From Mangrovimonas sp. TPBH4 (GTDB lineage: Bacteria; Bacteroidota; Bacteroidia; Flavobacteriales; Flavobacteriaceae), in NCBI RefSeq assembly GCF_001280505.1, contig NZ_LBIO01000040.1, forward strand, positions 124,001-188,000: a DNA stretch of 64,000 nt. Direction: 5' to 3'. Both the position numbers and the translations under genes were made by a program. The notes beneath the pieces were generated by a model. It was not told the origin of the DNA. It ran no database searches and saw nothing but the letters and a program-made list of their open reading frames with translations. Of the stretch, positions 45,991-54,222 are shown one piece after another (within the stretch, counting starts at the first letter, position 1; every line of letters starts with the position of its first letter).

Positions 45991-46020
45991 AAAAAAACTC
46001 CGAACTTTACAATTCGGAGT
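45991..46020 (-). terminator. Intrinsic terminator of accC
   Basis: On the minus strand: ACTCCGAA, an 8-nt loop, TTCGGAGT, then a run of seven T. It starts 23 nt after the accC stop. Confidence 0.85.
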
Positions 46021-46043
46021 CTTTATTATTTTATAGGAATATG

Positions 46044-47399
46044 TTATTCTTCTTCCTTAAGATCTTGCATTTTGAAACCTTCCATAAATTTGGTGGTATA
46101 GTTTCCAGCAAGATAATCTGGGTGGTCCATCAACTGTCTGTGGAAAGGAATGGTTGTTTTAATTCCTTCGATGACGAACTCATCCAAAGCACGCTTCATT
46201 TTGTTGATGGCTTCTTCTCTAGTTTGAGCGGTTGTAATCAACTTCGCAATCATAGAGTCATAGTTTGGCGGAATGGTATACCCAGCATATACGTGGGTAT
46301 CCAAACGAACACCATGTCCTCCCGGTGCATGTAATGTGGTGATTTTACCTGGTGATGGTCTAAAATCGTTGAACGGGTCTTCCGCATTGATTCTACACTC
46401 AATGGAATGTAAGTTTGGCTCGTAGTTTTTACCAGAAATTGGCACACCTGCAGCCACCAAAATTTGTTCACGGATCAAGTCGAAATCAATTACCTGCTCG
46501 GTAATTGGATGCTCCACTTGGATACGCGTGTTCATTTCCATGAAGTAGAAGTTACGGTGCTTATCCACCAAAAACTCGATGGTACCGGCGCCTTCGTATT
46601 TTATATATTCGGCCGCCTTTACAGCTGCGTCCCCCATTTTGGTTCTCAACTCATCGGTCATGAAAGGTGATGGCACTTCCTCTGTCAATTTTTGGTGACG
46701 ACGTTGGATAGAACAGTCACGTTCTGACAAGTGACATGCTTTTCCTCTGGAATCTCCAACAATCTGGATCTCGATATGTCTAGGCTCTTCAATGAGTTTT
46801 TCCATGTACATATCATCGTTTCCAAAGGCTGCTTTAGATTCCTGTCTGGCGGAATCCCATGCGTTTTTGAGGTCTTCAGCCTTCCAAACAGCACGCATTC
46901 CTTTACCACCACCTCCGGCAGTAGCCTTCAGCATTACAGGATAACCAACTTCCTCGGCCAACTTTTCGCACTCCTCGTAACTAGCAATGATTCCGTCACT
47001 TCCAGGCACACATGGCACACCAGCTTCCTTCATGGTTGCTTTTGCAGTGGCCTTATCTCCCATTTTCGAGATCATCTCCGGAGAGGCACCAATAAACTTG
47101 ATATCGTGTTCTTCACAGATTTTTGAAAACTTGGCATTTTCAGACAAGAATCCATAACCTGGGTGAATTGCATCTGCATTGGTAATTTCTGCAGCTGCAA
47201 TGATATTTGACATTTTTAAGTAAGATTCTGAACTAGGGGCAGGACCAATACAAACCGCTTCATCGGCAAATTTAACGTGCAAACTATCGGCATCTGCCGT
47301 AGAATACACAGCCACCGTTTTAATGCCCATTTCCTTACAGGTTCTAATTACACGAAGTGCAATTTCTCCTCGATTGGCAACTAATATTTTTTTAAACAT
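46044..47399 (-). CDS. accC: Acetyl-CoA carboxylase, biotin carboxylase subunit
   Basis: Carboxylates biotin on AccB with ATP and bicarbonate, opening fatty-acid synthesis. 451 aa. N-terminal [20 protein letters not shown]-grasp glycine-rich loop [10 protein letters not shown]; metal and bicarbonate sites [23 protein letters not shown]. Follows accB by 82 nt on the same strand and ends with a strong terminator. Confidence 0.96.
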   Translation of the reverse strand: MFKKILVANRGEIALRVIRTCKEMGIKTVAVYSTADADSLHVKFADEAVCIGPAPSSESYLKMSNIIAAAEITNADAIHPGYGFLSENAKFSKICEEHDIKFIGASPEMISKMGDKATAKATMKEAGVPCVPGSDGIIASYEECEKLAEEVGYPVMLKATAGGGGKGMRAVWKAEDLKNAWDSARQESKAAFGNDDMYMEKLIEEPRHIEIQIVGDSRGKACHLSERDCSIQRRHQKLTEEVPSPFMTDELRTKMGDAAVKAAEYIKYEGAGTIEFLVDKHRNFYFMEMNTRIQVEHPITEQVIDFDLIREQILVAAGVPISGKNYEPNLHSIECRINAEDPFNDFRPSPGKITTLHAPGGHGVRLDTHVYAGYTIPPNYDSMIAKLITTAQTREEAINKMKRALDEFVIEGIKTTIPFHRQLMDHPDYLAGNYTTKFMEGFKMQDLKEEE

Positions 47400-47481
47400 A
47401 AATTCTTCAAATTTTCAATATTCAAAAAACAAATCCCGAAGTACCTCTTCAGGTTTTGGAATTGAAAATTGGGATTTTACA

Positions 47482-47970
47482 TTAAGATGGGTCCACTAAA
47501 AACAATGGTTGATCAAACTCTACTGGAGAGGCATCGTCCACCAATATTTTTACGATTTTACCTGAAATTTCAGATTCTATTTCGTTGAAAAGTTTCATGG
47601 CTTCGATTACACAAAGCACATCTCCTTCTTTAATAGTGCTGCCTACCTCCACAAATACAGGTTTGTCTGGTGCAGGCTTACGGTAAAAAGTACCGATGAT
47701 AGGAGACTTAATAGTTACATATTTTGAATTGTCATCTGCTGGAGCTGCCGCTGGAACTGCTGCAGGAATAGTAGCTTGCACCTCTGCTACTGGAGGAGCT
47801 TGCGCTATAGGATTGTTAACTGGGATTTGTTGTAAGATAGTAGTAGATTCACCTTTATCGTCACTTCCTGTCTTAATGGTGATCTTGATATCGTCCATTT
47901 CCAATTTAACCTCACTTGCACCAGATTTGGCTACAAATTTGATTAAGTTTTGAATTTCCTTTATATCCAT
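47482..47970 (-). CDS. accB: Acetyl-CoA carboxylase biotin carboxyl carrier protein
   Basis: 162 aa. The biotin lysine is K126 in VIEAMKLFNEIE. The N-terminal ~35 residues (MDIKEIQNLIKFVAKSGASEVKLE) and a Pro/Ala-rich flexible linker (about 52-80) precede the hammerhead domain. It lies between fabH and accC, all in the same direction. Confidence 0.96.
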   Translation of the reverse strand: MDIKEIQNLIKFVAKSGASEVKLEMDDIKITIKTGSDDKGESTTILQQIPVNNPIAQAPPVAEVQATIPAAVPAAAPADDNSKYVTIKSPIIGTFYRKPAPDKPVFVEVGSTIKEGDVLCVIEAMKLFNEIESEISGKIVKILVDDASPVEFDQPLFLVDPS

Positions 47971-48005
47971 AATAGTTTAATTATATTATTAGTTTAGTTT
48001 AAGAA

Positions 48006-49001
48006 TTAGGAATTGTAGGCCCATTTTAAATAGACCGATCCCCAAGTAAATCCGCCACCAAAGGCAGCAAATATTAAATTATCTCCTTTTTTGAATTGGG
48101 ATTCGAAATCGCTTAACAACAACGGTAAGGTGGCCGAAGTTGTGTTTCCATAACGATGGATATTCTTAAGAACCTTTTCCTCTGGAAGGCTCATTCTATT
48201 GGCAGTTGCATCGATAATACGCAAGTTGGCTTGGTGTGGCACCAACCAAGACACGTCCTCATGGCTAAGGTTATTTCGCTGCATGATTTTTTCAGCTACA
48301 TCGGCCATATTGGACACCGCAAATTTAAATACTGTGCGTCCATCCTGATGTACGAAGTGTTGACCATTTTTTACAGTTTCCACACTTGGAGGCAAAATAG
48401 ATCCTCCTGCTTCAATCTTAAGGAATTCCCTTCCGGCACCATCGCTTCGCAAATATTCATCCTGAAATCCTAGACCTTCCGTATTTGGTTCGAACAAAGC
48501 TGCACCGGCACCGTCTCCAAAAATAATGCAGGTAGTCCGGTCTGTATAATCAATGATCGAAGACATTTTATCTGCTCCAATCAATAGTACTTTTTTATAA
48601 CGACCAGACTCGATATAAGCCGCTGCTGTAGACATTCCGTAAAGGAAACTAGAGCACGCTGCCTGCAAATCGTATGCAAAGGCGTTGGTCGCTCCTATTT
48701 CAGAAGCTACGTAAACCGCAGTAGATGCCACCAACAAATCTGGGGTAGCCGTAGCCACAATCACCAAATCAATTTCTTTGGGATCCACCTGTTTGCGTTC
48801 CATTAAGTTTTCTGCTGCTTTGATGGCAAGGTAAGATGTTCCTGCCCCTTCTTTTTTAAGTATTCGCCTTTCTTTGATACCCGTTCTAGTAGTAATCCAT
48901 TCATCGTTTGTATCAACCATAGTTTCTAGAACTTTATTTGATAATACAAAGTCAGGTAGATAGGCTCCTACAGCTGTAATTGCCGCTGTGATTTTACTCA
49001 T
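48006..49001 (-). CDS. fabH: Beta-ketoacyl-ACP synthase III
   Basis: First condensation of fatty-acid synthesis, from acetyl-CoA (or another acyl-CoA starter) and malonyl-ACP. 331 aa. Cys116 in QAACSSFLYG, histidine in VPHQANLRIID near 255, and asparagine in RYGNTTSAT near 285 form the triad. Upstream of accB with 35 nt between. In many bacteria plsX sits between rpmF and fabH, but here it does not. Confidence 0.95.
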   Translation of the reverse strand: MSKITAAITAVGAYLPDFVLSNKVLETMVDTNDEWITTRTGIKERRILKKEGAGTSYLAIKAAENLMERKQVDPKEIDLVIVATATPDLLVASTAVYVASEIGATNAFAYDLQAACSSFLYGMSTAAAYIESGRYKKVLLIGADKMSSIIDYTDRTTCIIFGDGAGAALFEPNTEGLGFQDEYLRSDGAGREFLKIEAGGSILPPSVETVKNGQHFVHQDGRTVFKFAVSNMADVAEKIMQRNNLSHEDVSWLVPHQANLRIIDATANRMSLPEEKVLKNIHRYGNTTSATLPLLLSDFESQFKKGDNLIFAAFGGGFTWGSVYLKWAYNS

Positions 49002-49132
49002 TACTTATTTATTAGTTATCCAAAATTTTGGCAAAAAAGGCCAAAAACAAGTAAATTTTGACGAAATTACTACTTTTTTAGTCAATTAAGGCGCAAATTA
49101 ACTTGTTTTTGAGACTTTAAAAAATTAATCAT

Positions 49133-49160
49133 AAAAAAAACGCTCATTGCTGAGCGTTTT
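49133..49160 (-). terminator. Intrinsic terminator of rpmF
   Basis: On the minus strand: AAAACGCTCA, GCAA loop, TGAGCGTTTT, then four more T. It separates the rpmF unit from fabH-accB-accC. Confidence 0.85.
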
Positions 49161-49180
49161 ATTATATGCATGCATAATAT

Positions 49181-49384
49181 TTATGCTAAATTCTCTTCTT
49201 TCTCAGAGTTGTCAATTAGGACTTGACCTCTATAGTACAACTTTCCTTCGTGCCAATGAGCTCTGTGGTATAAGTGAGCTTCTCCTGTAGTAGGACACGT
49301 CGCTATCTGAGGAACAGATGCCTTGTAATGTGTTCTTCTCTTATCTCTTCTTGTTTTAGAAATCTTTCTTTTAGGATGTGCCAT
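49181..49384 (-). CDS. rpmF: 50S ribosomal protein L32
   Basis: 67 aa, basic N-terminus [21 protein letters not shown] followed by a beta region [17 protein letters not shown]. Only one of the usual four zinc cysteines remains (ATCPTTGE; the C-terminal pair is absent), a common zinc-free form. It follows the DUF177 gene by 8 nt, the standard yceD-rpmF pair. Confidence 0.96.
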   Translation of the reverse strand: MAHPKRKISKTRRDKRRTHYKASVPQIATCPTTGEAHLYHRAHWHEGKLYYRGQVLIDNSEKEENLA

Positions 49385-49392
49385 TTTATATG

Positions 49393-49944
49393 TTATTTAT
49401 CCGTTAATAGTTTTTTTAATGTATTCCAACGAGGGTCTATCTCCTCCGATGTTTTAGTTTCCTTTTCCCCTTTTGGGCTCAACTCTTCCAACTTTTTAAG
49501 TACGTCCGACTGCAATGTACCATCCATTACACCTGGGTGCACACGTTTGGCAGGTACCGACAATATGACCAATTCATAAATGTATTGCGCCACATTCAGT
49601 TCGTATTCTCCATGAGGCAAGATCAATATGTCTTCATATTCATCGTTGTATTCCTCTCCAAACTTAACAACCAAATCAAAATGACCTTTAACCTTTTGGT
49701 CAAACGGCTCATTGGTTACATCGCAATTGACATTTACAGTACCTTCAACAGTAAAATGCAGCTCCATTAAAGTGGACTTTTTTTCAAAATCCAAATGGGT
49801 CTCGATGTTTACATCATTGAACTCTTCGTACTCAAAATGTTCAAAGAACTTATTATCAATTTGATAATCAAAATGATGCTTTCCTACCTTTAAACCTACA
49901 AATTGTATGGTATATTCTTTTAAGGGCTTCATAGTCACTGTCAT
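49393..49944 (-). CDS. DUF177 (YceD-like) protein, 23S rRNA accumulation family
   Basis: 183 aa. Pattern [43 protein letters not shown] and, near the end, [27 protein letters not shown] fits the YceD family, which is linked to large-subunit biogenesis in other bacteria. Paired with rpmF as usual. No catalytic motif. Confidence 0.88.
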   Translation of the reverse strand: MTVTMKPLKEYTIQFVGLKVGKHHFDYQIDNKFFEHFEYEEFNDVNIETHLDFEKKSTLMELHFTVEGTVNVNCDVTNEPFDQKVKGHFDLVVKFGEEYNDEYEDILILPHGEYELNVAQYIYELVILSVPAKRVHPGVMDGTLQSDVLKKLEELSPKGEKETKTSEEIDPRWNTLKKLLTDK

Positions 49945-50004
49945 TTTGAGCCTGCAAATATATAAATTTTTTATTTATTACTACTTGTTATAAACAAAAA
50001 ATGT

Positions 50005-51051
50005 TCATATCTTTTTTGGCGCCTTTTTTAATGGGTTTTTTGAAAGTACTTCGTACTCACTTCTATTCTTATAAATCTGTAAGGCCGTGAACACCGCTTC
50101 TTTAAACGAGCTTTCATCGGCTTTATTGGATCCAGCAATCTCATAGGCCGTCCCATGATCTGGTGACGTTCTAATTTTACTCAATCCTGCAGTAAAATTC
50201 ACCCCCTGTCCAAACGAAATTGTCTTGAAGGGAATTAAACCTTGGTCGTGATAGGAAGCTACCACTGCATCAAAATTTTTGTAATTGTTTGAGCCAAAAA
50301 AGCTATCTGCCGAATATGGCCCATAAACCAACTTCCCAGTTTCTCTTATTTTCTTCAAGGTAGGTCCTAAAACCTTGTCATCCTCCTCTCCTATAACACC
50401 ATTATCCCCTGCATGTGGATTAATGGCCAACACCGCAATACGAGGCCTATTGATATTAAAATCTTTTACCAAAGAGATATAAACGGTATTTATTTTGTCC
50501 TGGATTAATTGAGGTGTGATATTTTTAGGCACATCCTTTACAGGAACATGGTCGGTAAGTAAACCAACCTTAAGCCCTTCAGTAACCATAAACATCAAAC
50601 TCTTACCTTCCAACTCCTTGGCCAAATAATCCGTATGTCCCGGGAATTTGAAGGTATCAGATTGGATATTGTGCTTATTGATAGGCGCTGTCACCAATAC
50701 GTCCACAGCTCCTTTTTTAAGCGCCTGAGTAGCTGCTTCCAAAGATTTCACTGCATAGCCTCCTATTTTAATATCCTCCTTACCAAATTCAACAGTGACA
50801 TTTTCTTTCCAAACATTCAAAACATTAATCTTCCCGTCCACTATTTGGCCAGCATCATGAATTCCATGTAAATTAACATTGCTTCCAATATGCTTCTTAT
50901 AGAACGACATCACCTTAATAGAGGCGAAAATTATAGGTGTACAAAATTCTAGCATACGAGGATCTTCGTAGGTTTTTAAGATAATTTCTGGTCCTATACC
51001 GTTTAAATCACCTACCGAAATTCCTACTCTTATTGTATTATCTTTTTTCAT
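50005..51051 (-). CDS. pdxA: 4-hydroxythreonine-4-phosphate dehydrogenase
   Basis: Pyridoxal-phosphate synthesis enzyme. 348 aa from the ATG at 51051 (a TTG lies 15 nt upstream). Metal-site histidines lie in FPGHTDYLAKEL, NPHAGDNGVIG and SYHDQGLIPFK, and GDLNGIGPEI marks the N-terminus. It lies 60 nt upstream of the DUF177-rpmF pair in the same direction. Confidence 0.95.
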   Translation of the reverse strand: MKKDNTIRVGISVGDLNGIGPEIILKTYEDPRMLEFCTPIIFASIKVMSFYKKHIGSNVNLHGIHDAGQIVDGKINVLNVWKENVTVEFGKEDIKIGGYAVKSLEAATQALKKGAVDVLVTAPINKHNIQSDTFKFPGHTDYLAKELEGKSLMFMVTEGLKVGLLTDHVPVKDVPKNITPQLIQDKINTVYISLVKDFNINRPRIAVLAINPHAGDNGVIGEEDDKVLGPTLKKIRETGKLVYGPYSADSFFGSNNYKNFDAVVASYHDQGLIPFKTISFGQGVNFTAGLSKIRTSPDHGTAYEIAGSNKADESSFKEAVFTALQIYKNRSEYEVLSKNPLKKAPKKI

Positions 51052-51156
51052 TAAAATATATGTCAAAATTACAAGCTGTCACCTCTCATATGGTCTAATA
51101 ACGTTAAACCTTACCACAAAAACAACAGCCCTTTCAGTAAATACAGTAATTGTACG

Positions 51157-51164
51157 TACTTTTG
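51157..51164 (+). promoter_or_regulatory. Candidate -7 element (TACTTTTG) for ribE
   Basis: Exact TAnnTTTG, 31 bp before the ATG at 51196. No FMN riboswitch pattern was recognised upstream. Confidence 0.45.
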
Positions 51165-51195
51165 TACCTGCAAATTTAACCATTTATTCGACATT

Positions 51196-51786
51196 ATGTT
51201 TACAGGAATTATTGAAGACTTAGGAGTAATCACAAAACTAGACACTGAACAGGACAACCTTCATATTACCGTAAAAAGCAACATTACTCCTGAATTAAAA
51301 ATAGACCAAAGTGTCGCCCATAATGGCGTTTGTCTTACGGTAGTAAATATTTCAAATGAAGAATATACAGTTACAGCCATTAAGGAAACCCTAAATAAAA
51401 CCAATTTAGGTTCTTTAAATATAGGAGATCAAGTAAATCTGGAAAGAGCCATGAAATTGGGAGACCGACTGGACGGCCATATTGTTCAAGGCCATGTTGA
51501 CCAAATAGCGACTTGCACATCGATCAGCAGTGAAAATGGTAGCTGGGTATTTACATTCACTTACGACCCATCTTTACATAATATAACTATTGAAAAAGGA
51601 TCAATTACTGTAAATGGAGTAAGCTTGACGGTGGTAAATTCTAAAAAGGGGGAATTTAGCGTTGCTATAATTCCTTACACATTTGAACATACCAACTTCA
51701 ATCAGTTTCATAAAGGAAGTGTCGTAAATCTAGAATTTGATGTTGTGGGGAAATATATTAGCCAATTAAACAGGCTGTATCAATAG
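51196..51786 (+). CDS. ribE: Riboflavin synthase alpha chain
   Basis: Dismutates 6,7-dimethyl-8-ribityllumazine to riboflavin. 196 aa made of two lumazine-binding repeats: MFTGIIEDLGVI ... NGVCLTVV ... GHIVQGHVDQ and SITVNGVSLTVV ... VAIIPYTFEHTNF. Length is normal. Divergent from pdxA; no other riboflavin gene is adjacent. Confidence 0.95.
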   Translation: MFTGIIEDLGVITKLDTEQDNLHITVKSNITPELKIDQSVAHNGVCLTVVNISNEEYTVTAIKETLNKTNLGSLNIGDQVNLERAMKLGDRLDGHIVQGHVDQIATCTSISSENGSWVFTFTYDPSLHNITIEKGSITVNGVSLTVVNSKKGEFSVAIIPYTFEHTNFNQFHKGSVVNLEFDVVGKYISQLNRLYQ

Positions 51787-51792
51787 GAAATT

Positions 51793-51990
51793 CTATTTTT
51801 TCTGCTTGATTTTAACTCTAACACCATAGACACTAGCAACAATAAAACAAACTGAAACTAAACCATCAATCGGCAGCCCTGGAGGAGGAGTTCCTTGTGG
51901 TTGAGGCTGCGGAGGATCTTGAGCAACACAGATAAAGCTCACCAACACAAATAAAATTGAGACAAATATTTTTTTGTTTTGTATTTTCAT
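51793..51990 (-). CDS. Small PID-CTERM-like protein (65 aa)
   Basis: From the ATG at 51990. Signal peptide or anchor KKIFVSILFVLVSFICVAQ, a Pro/Gln-rich short body DPPQPQPQGTPPPGLPIDG, a second hydrophobic helix LVSVCFIVASVYGV, and a basic tail RVKIKQKK. The P-P-G-L-P-I-D-G then helix then Lys/Arg layout is that of the short PID-CTERM proteins of Flavobacteriia, a presumed sorting tail. An upstream GTG would add two residues. Converges on ribE with 6 nt between. Confidence 0.65.
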   Translation of the reverse strand: MKIQNKKIFVSILFVLVSFICVAQDPPQPQPQGTPPPGLPIDGLVSVCFIVASVYGVRVKIKQKK

Positions 51991-52271
51991 TATCACTTTA
52001 ATGCAAAAGCGAGCTTTTCAACTCCTAAATTAACAATCGTTTTTATCCTTACTATTAATCAATTCTGAAAACAAATGTTAAACGAAACGCCTCATAAGGT
52101 TAAATTTTAATAGGTTTTGAGGCAATTTGGTTCGTAAAATTATAAAAAAAAGTGACCTTACAAAACAAATGCAAAAAAAATATTCCATAAAATGCAAAAA
52201 AATCCGATAAAATGCATTTTAAAAATTAAACTTAAAAGATGAGCAATTACCGAATCAATTATAAAACAAAC

Positions 52272-52297
52272 AGGTTAATCCTATGTTAGATTAACCT
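52272..52297 (-). terminator. Hairpin, possible minus-strand terminator
   Basis: Perfect stem AGGTTAATC / GATTAACCT with an 8-nt loop. In the minus direction it is followed by GTTTGTTTTAT; in the plus direction by no T-run. No gene ends immediately before it. Confidence 0.35.
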
Positions 52298-52470
52298 CAA
52301 TAATTCCTTAAATCATCTAGAGTTTCCTTATTGAAAACCGTTTTACACAAATCTAAACTCCCTACTTAATTCTAAATAATTCAATTAAAAAAATAAAGAT
52401 ACGTCATAAAATTTTCGTGCAAATTTTCTCACTTATATCCTTTAACCGTAAAATGACAAGTTTATTAGCA

Positions 52471-52497
52471 AAAAAAAGTGCGATTTATTGCGCTTTT
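52471..52497 (-). terminator. Intrinsic terminator at the end of the pectin operon
   Basis: On the minus strand: an AAAGCG ... CGC..TTT stem with a 2-nt bulge, then seven T. It begins 14 nt after the stop of the last gene in the operon. Confidence 0.6.
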
Positions 52498-52510
52498 CAC
52501 AAAAAAAACA

Positions 52511-53428
52511 TTAGTCACATAAGTCTAAATCCTTCAGCCAATTTTCCAATGTTTTGGTCCAAGCTGTACTGCTACCTCTCCCCTTTAAACCAAATCCATG
52601 ACCACCTTGATTATAGACATGCAATTCCGAAGACACGCCATTTTCCACAAGCCCTTTATAATATCTTAAACTATTTTCCACAGGCACCGCTCCGTCATCG
52701 GTAGCATGCACTAAAAAGGCAGGTGGTGTTTCAGCATCAATTTGTTCTTCCGAAGAGAATTTTTCAACCTCTTCTTTCCCCGGATTTTCATCAAGCAAAT
52801 TGGTTTTAGATCCTTGATGCGTAACAACATCCTCCATTGAAATTACCGGATAAACCAATATTGAAAAATCAGGTCTTAATGACACCGACCCTTCTTCATA
52901 TACAACCTCATCATAAAGCGTAGAAGCCGTTGCCGCCAGATGACCTCCAGCAGAAAATCCCATAATGCCTATTTTGGTTGCATCAAGATGAAACTCATCA
53001 GCATGGGTTCTAACATATCGAATTGCCTGTTGTACATCCTGTAACGGTCCAAAGGATTTATCTGTCATGATACCATCATACGGAAGTCTATATTTTAAAA
53101 CAAATGCCATGATTCCAAGCTCATTCAGCCATTTAGCAGGTTGGACACCTTCCTTATCGATCGCCAAATAACCATAGCCCCCACCCGGGCAAATAATCAC
53201 CGCTGTACCATTACTTTTTTCAGGTTTAAACACCGCCAACGTAGGCTTTGACACTTTATATACTCTAATCGCCTTGCCTTCATTAACCTCAGCTTCTTCT
53301 TGATACCCCTTATCCTCAATAGCATTAGGAACACCATTTGGATACAAGTCGATTTCCTCTTGCGAAACCATTTTAAATTGCACAGCCAATAACATTGCTC
53401 CAAAAACTAGCCATTTAAACAAATCCAT
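52511..53428 (-). CDS. Secreted alpha/beta-hydrolase esterase (acetyl-xylan/BD-FAE-like)
   Basis: 305 aa with an N-terminal signal (WLVFGAMLLAVQFKMVSQ). Esterase core: oxyanion ICPGGGYGYLAIDKEG, nucleophile S159 in GFSAGGHLAATA, aspartate in HATDDGAVPVENS and histidine in GGHGFGL. The closest familiar group is the bacterial carbohydrate acetyl/feruloyl esterases found in polysaccharide loci. As the last gene of the pectin operon it probably removes acetyl groups from pectin fragments; the exact ester is inferred. Confidence 0.82.
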   Translation of the reverse strand: MDLFKWLVFGAMLLAVQFKMVSQEEIDLYPNGVPNAIEDKGYQEEAEVNEGKAIRVYKVSKPTLAVFKPEKSNGTAVIICPGGGYGYLAIDKEGVQPAKWLNELGIMAFVLKYRLPYDGIMTDKSFGPLQDVQQAIRYVRTHADEFHLDATKIGIMGFSAGGHLAATASTLYDEVVYEEGSVSLRPDFSILVYPVISMEDVVTHQGSKTNLLDENPGKEEVEKFSSEEQIDAETPPAFLVHATDDGAVPVENSLRYYKGLVENGVSSELHVYNQGGHGFGLKGRGSSTAWTKTLENWLKDLDLCD

Positions 53429-53460
53429 CTTCTTAAAACTTTATTTTCAAAATTAGACTT

Positions 53461-54222
53461 CTATTTCAAATAATCCACCAAAAAACTCTCTGAATCTTTC
53501 AATTCTTGAACAAATCTTTTCGCCACTTCATTAGCACCCAGGGCCGATAAATGTGTATTATCTTCTTTTCCCTCAGGATAGAAAGGATGTTCTCCTGACT
53601 CAAAATGAAGATGTAGTTTTTTTGATTCTTCTACACCATAAGCCTCTTCCATCCGTTCTGTTAAATACTGCATATCTACAAAAGAAACATCGAGTTCTTG
53701 AGCAACCAACCTGACCTCCAAAGGATACATACCATGTGTATCTACCAAAGTACCATGTTCATTAAAGTTCCTCCTTACAATTGAAGAACACAAAATTGGC
53801 ATCGCTCCTTTATCCTGCGTTTCCTGAACCATTCTGATTAAGTTATGACGATATGCCGTACGCGGATTAGTATATCTTTTTGGATCGTTTTCCTTTTGAT
53901 CGTTGTGTCCAAACTGAATAATAACCACATCTTTGGGTTTTAATTTGGCAACCACCGAATCCCAACGCCCTTCAGCAATAAAACTTCTGGTACTGCGTCC
54001 GTTTACCGCATGATTTTCCACAGTCACCTTATCGTTGAAAAATGGCGGCAACACTTGCACCCAACCATGCTCTGGATTTTCTTCAGGATCCTTCTTATTC
54101 GCCATTGTAGAATCACCAACAGCATAAATTGTAATAGCTGCTTGAGGTTCTTCAACCTGTTCACTTTGTTTTTGACAGCCTGCCAACACTATTAGCAGCA
54201 ACAATATTTTAAAATAGTTCAT
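53461..54222 (-). CDS. Rhamnogalacturonan acetylesterase (CE12, GDSL/SGNH)
   Basis: 253 aa from the ATG at 54222 (MNYFKILLLLIVLAGC, lipobox Cys16). Longer readings from ATG 54237 or GTG 54255 would spoil the signal peptide. SGNH blocks: G-D-S38 in YAVGDSTMANK, Gly in NGRSTRSF, N107 in QFGHNDQ, and D-x-x-H in DNTHLSALGA near the C-terminus. Removes acetyl groups from rhamnogalacturonan. Overlaps the upstream PL10-CE8 gene by 14 nt. Confidence 0.9.
   Translation of the reverse strand: MNYFKILLLLIVLAGCQKQSEQVEEPQAAITIYAVGDSTMANKKDPEENPEHGWVQVLPPFFNDKVTVENHAVNGRSTRSFIAEGRWDSVVAKLKPKDVVIIQFGHNDQKENDPKRYTNPRTAYRHNLIRMVQETQDKGAMPILCSSIVRRNFNEHGTLVDTHGMYPLEVRLVAQELDVSFVDMQYLTERMEEAYGVEESKKLHLHFESGEHPFYPEGKEDNTHLSALGANEVAKRFVQELKDSESFLVDYLK

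Larger units (their letters stand above)
51997..52510. other. AT-rich gene-free stretch with box-like repeats and two hairpins
   Basis: No credible gene. It contains 20-bp units ATAAAATGCAAAAAAATCCG (52187-52206) and ATAAAATGCATTTTAAAAAT (52207-52226), plus a third related ACAAATGCA unit ending 52186; the end of the first and start of the second (TCCGATAAAA) match the boxes at 5867-5876. A 9-bp hairpin is at 52272-52297 and a terminator at 52471-52497. No -7 motif was found 30 nt beyond the boxes on the plus strand. Confidence 0.45.

Noticed and set aside
51066-51195. FMN riboswitch ahead of ribE
   Set aside because: The gap is short and AT-rich, with no conserved RFN-type blocks visible.
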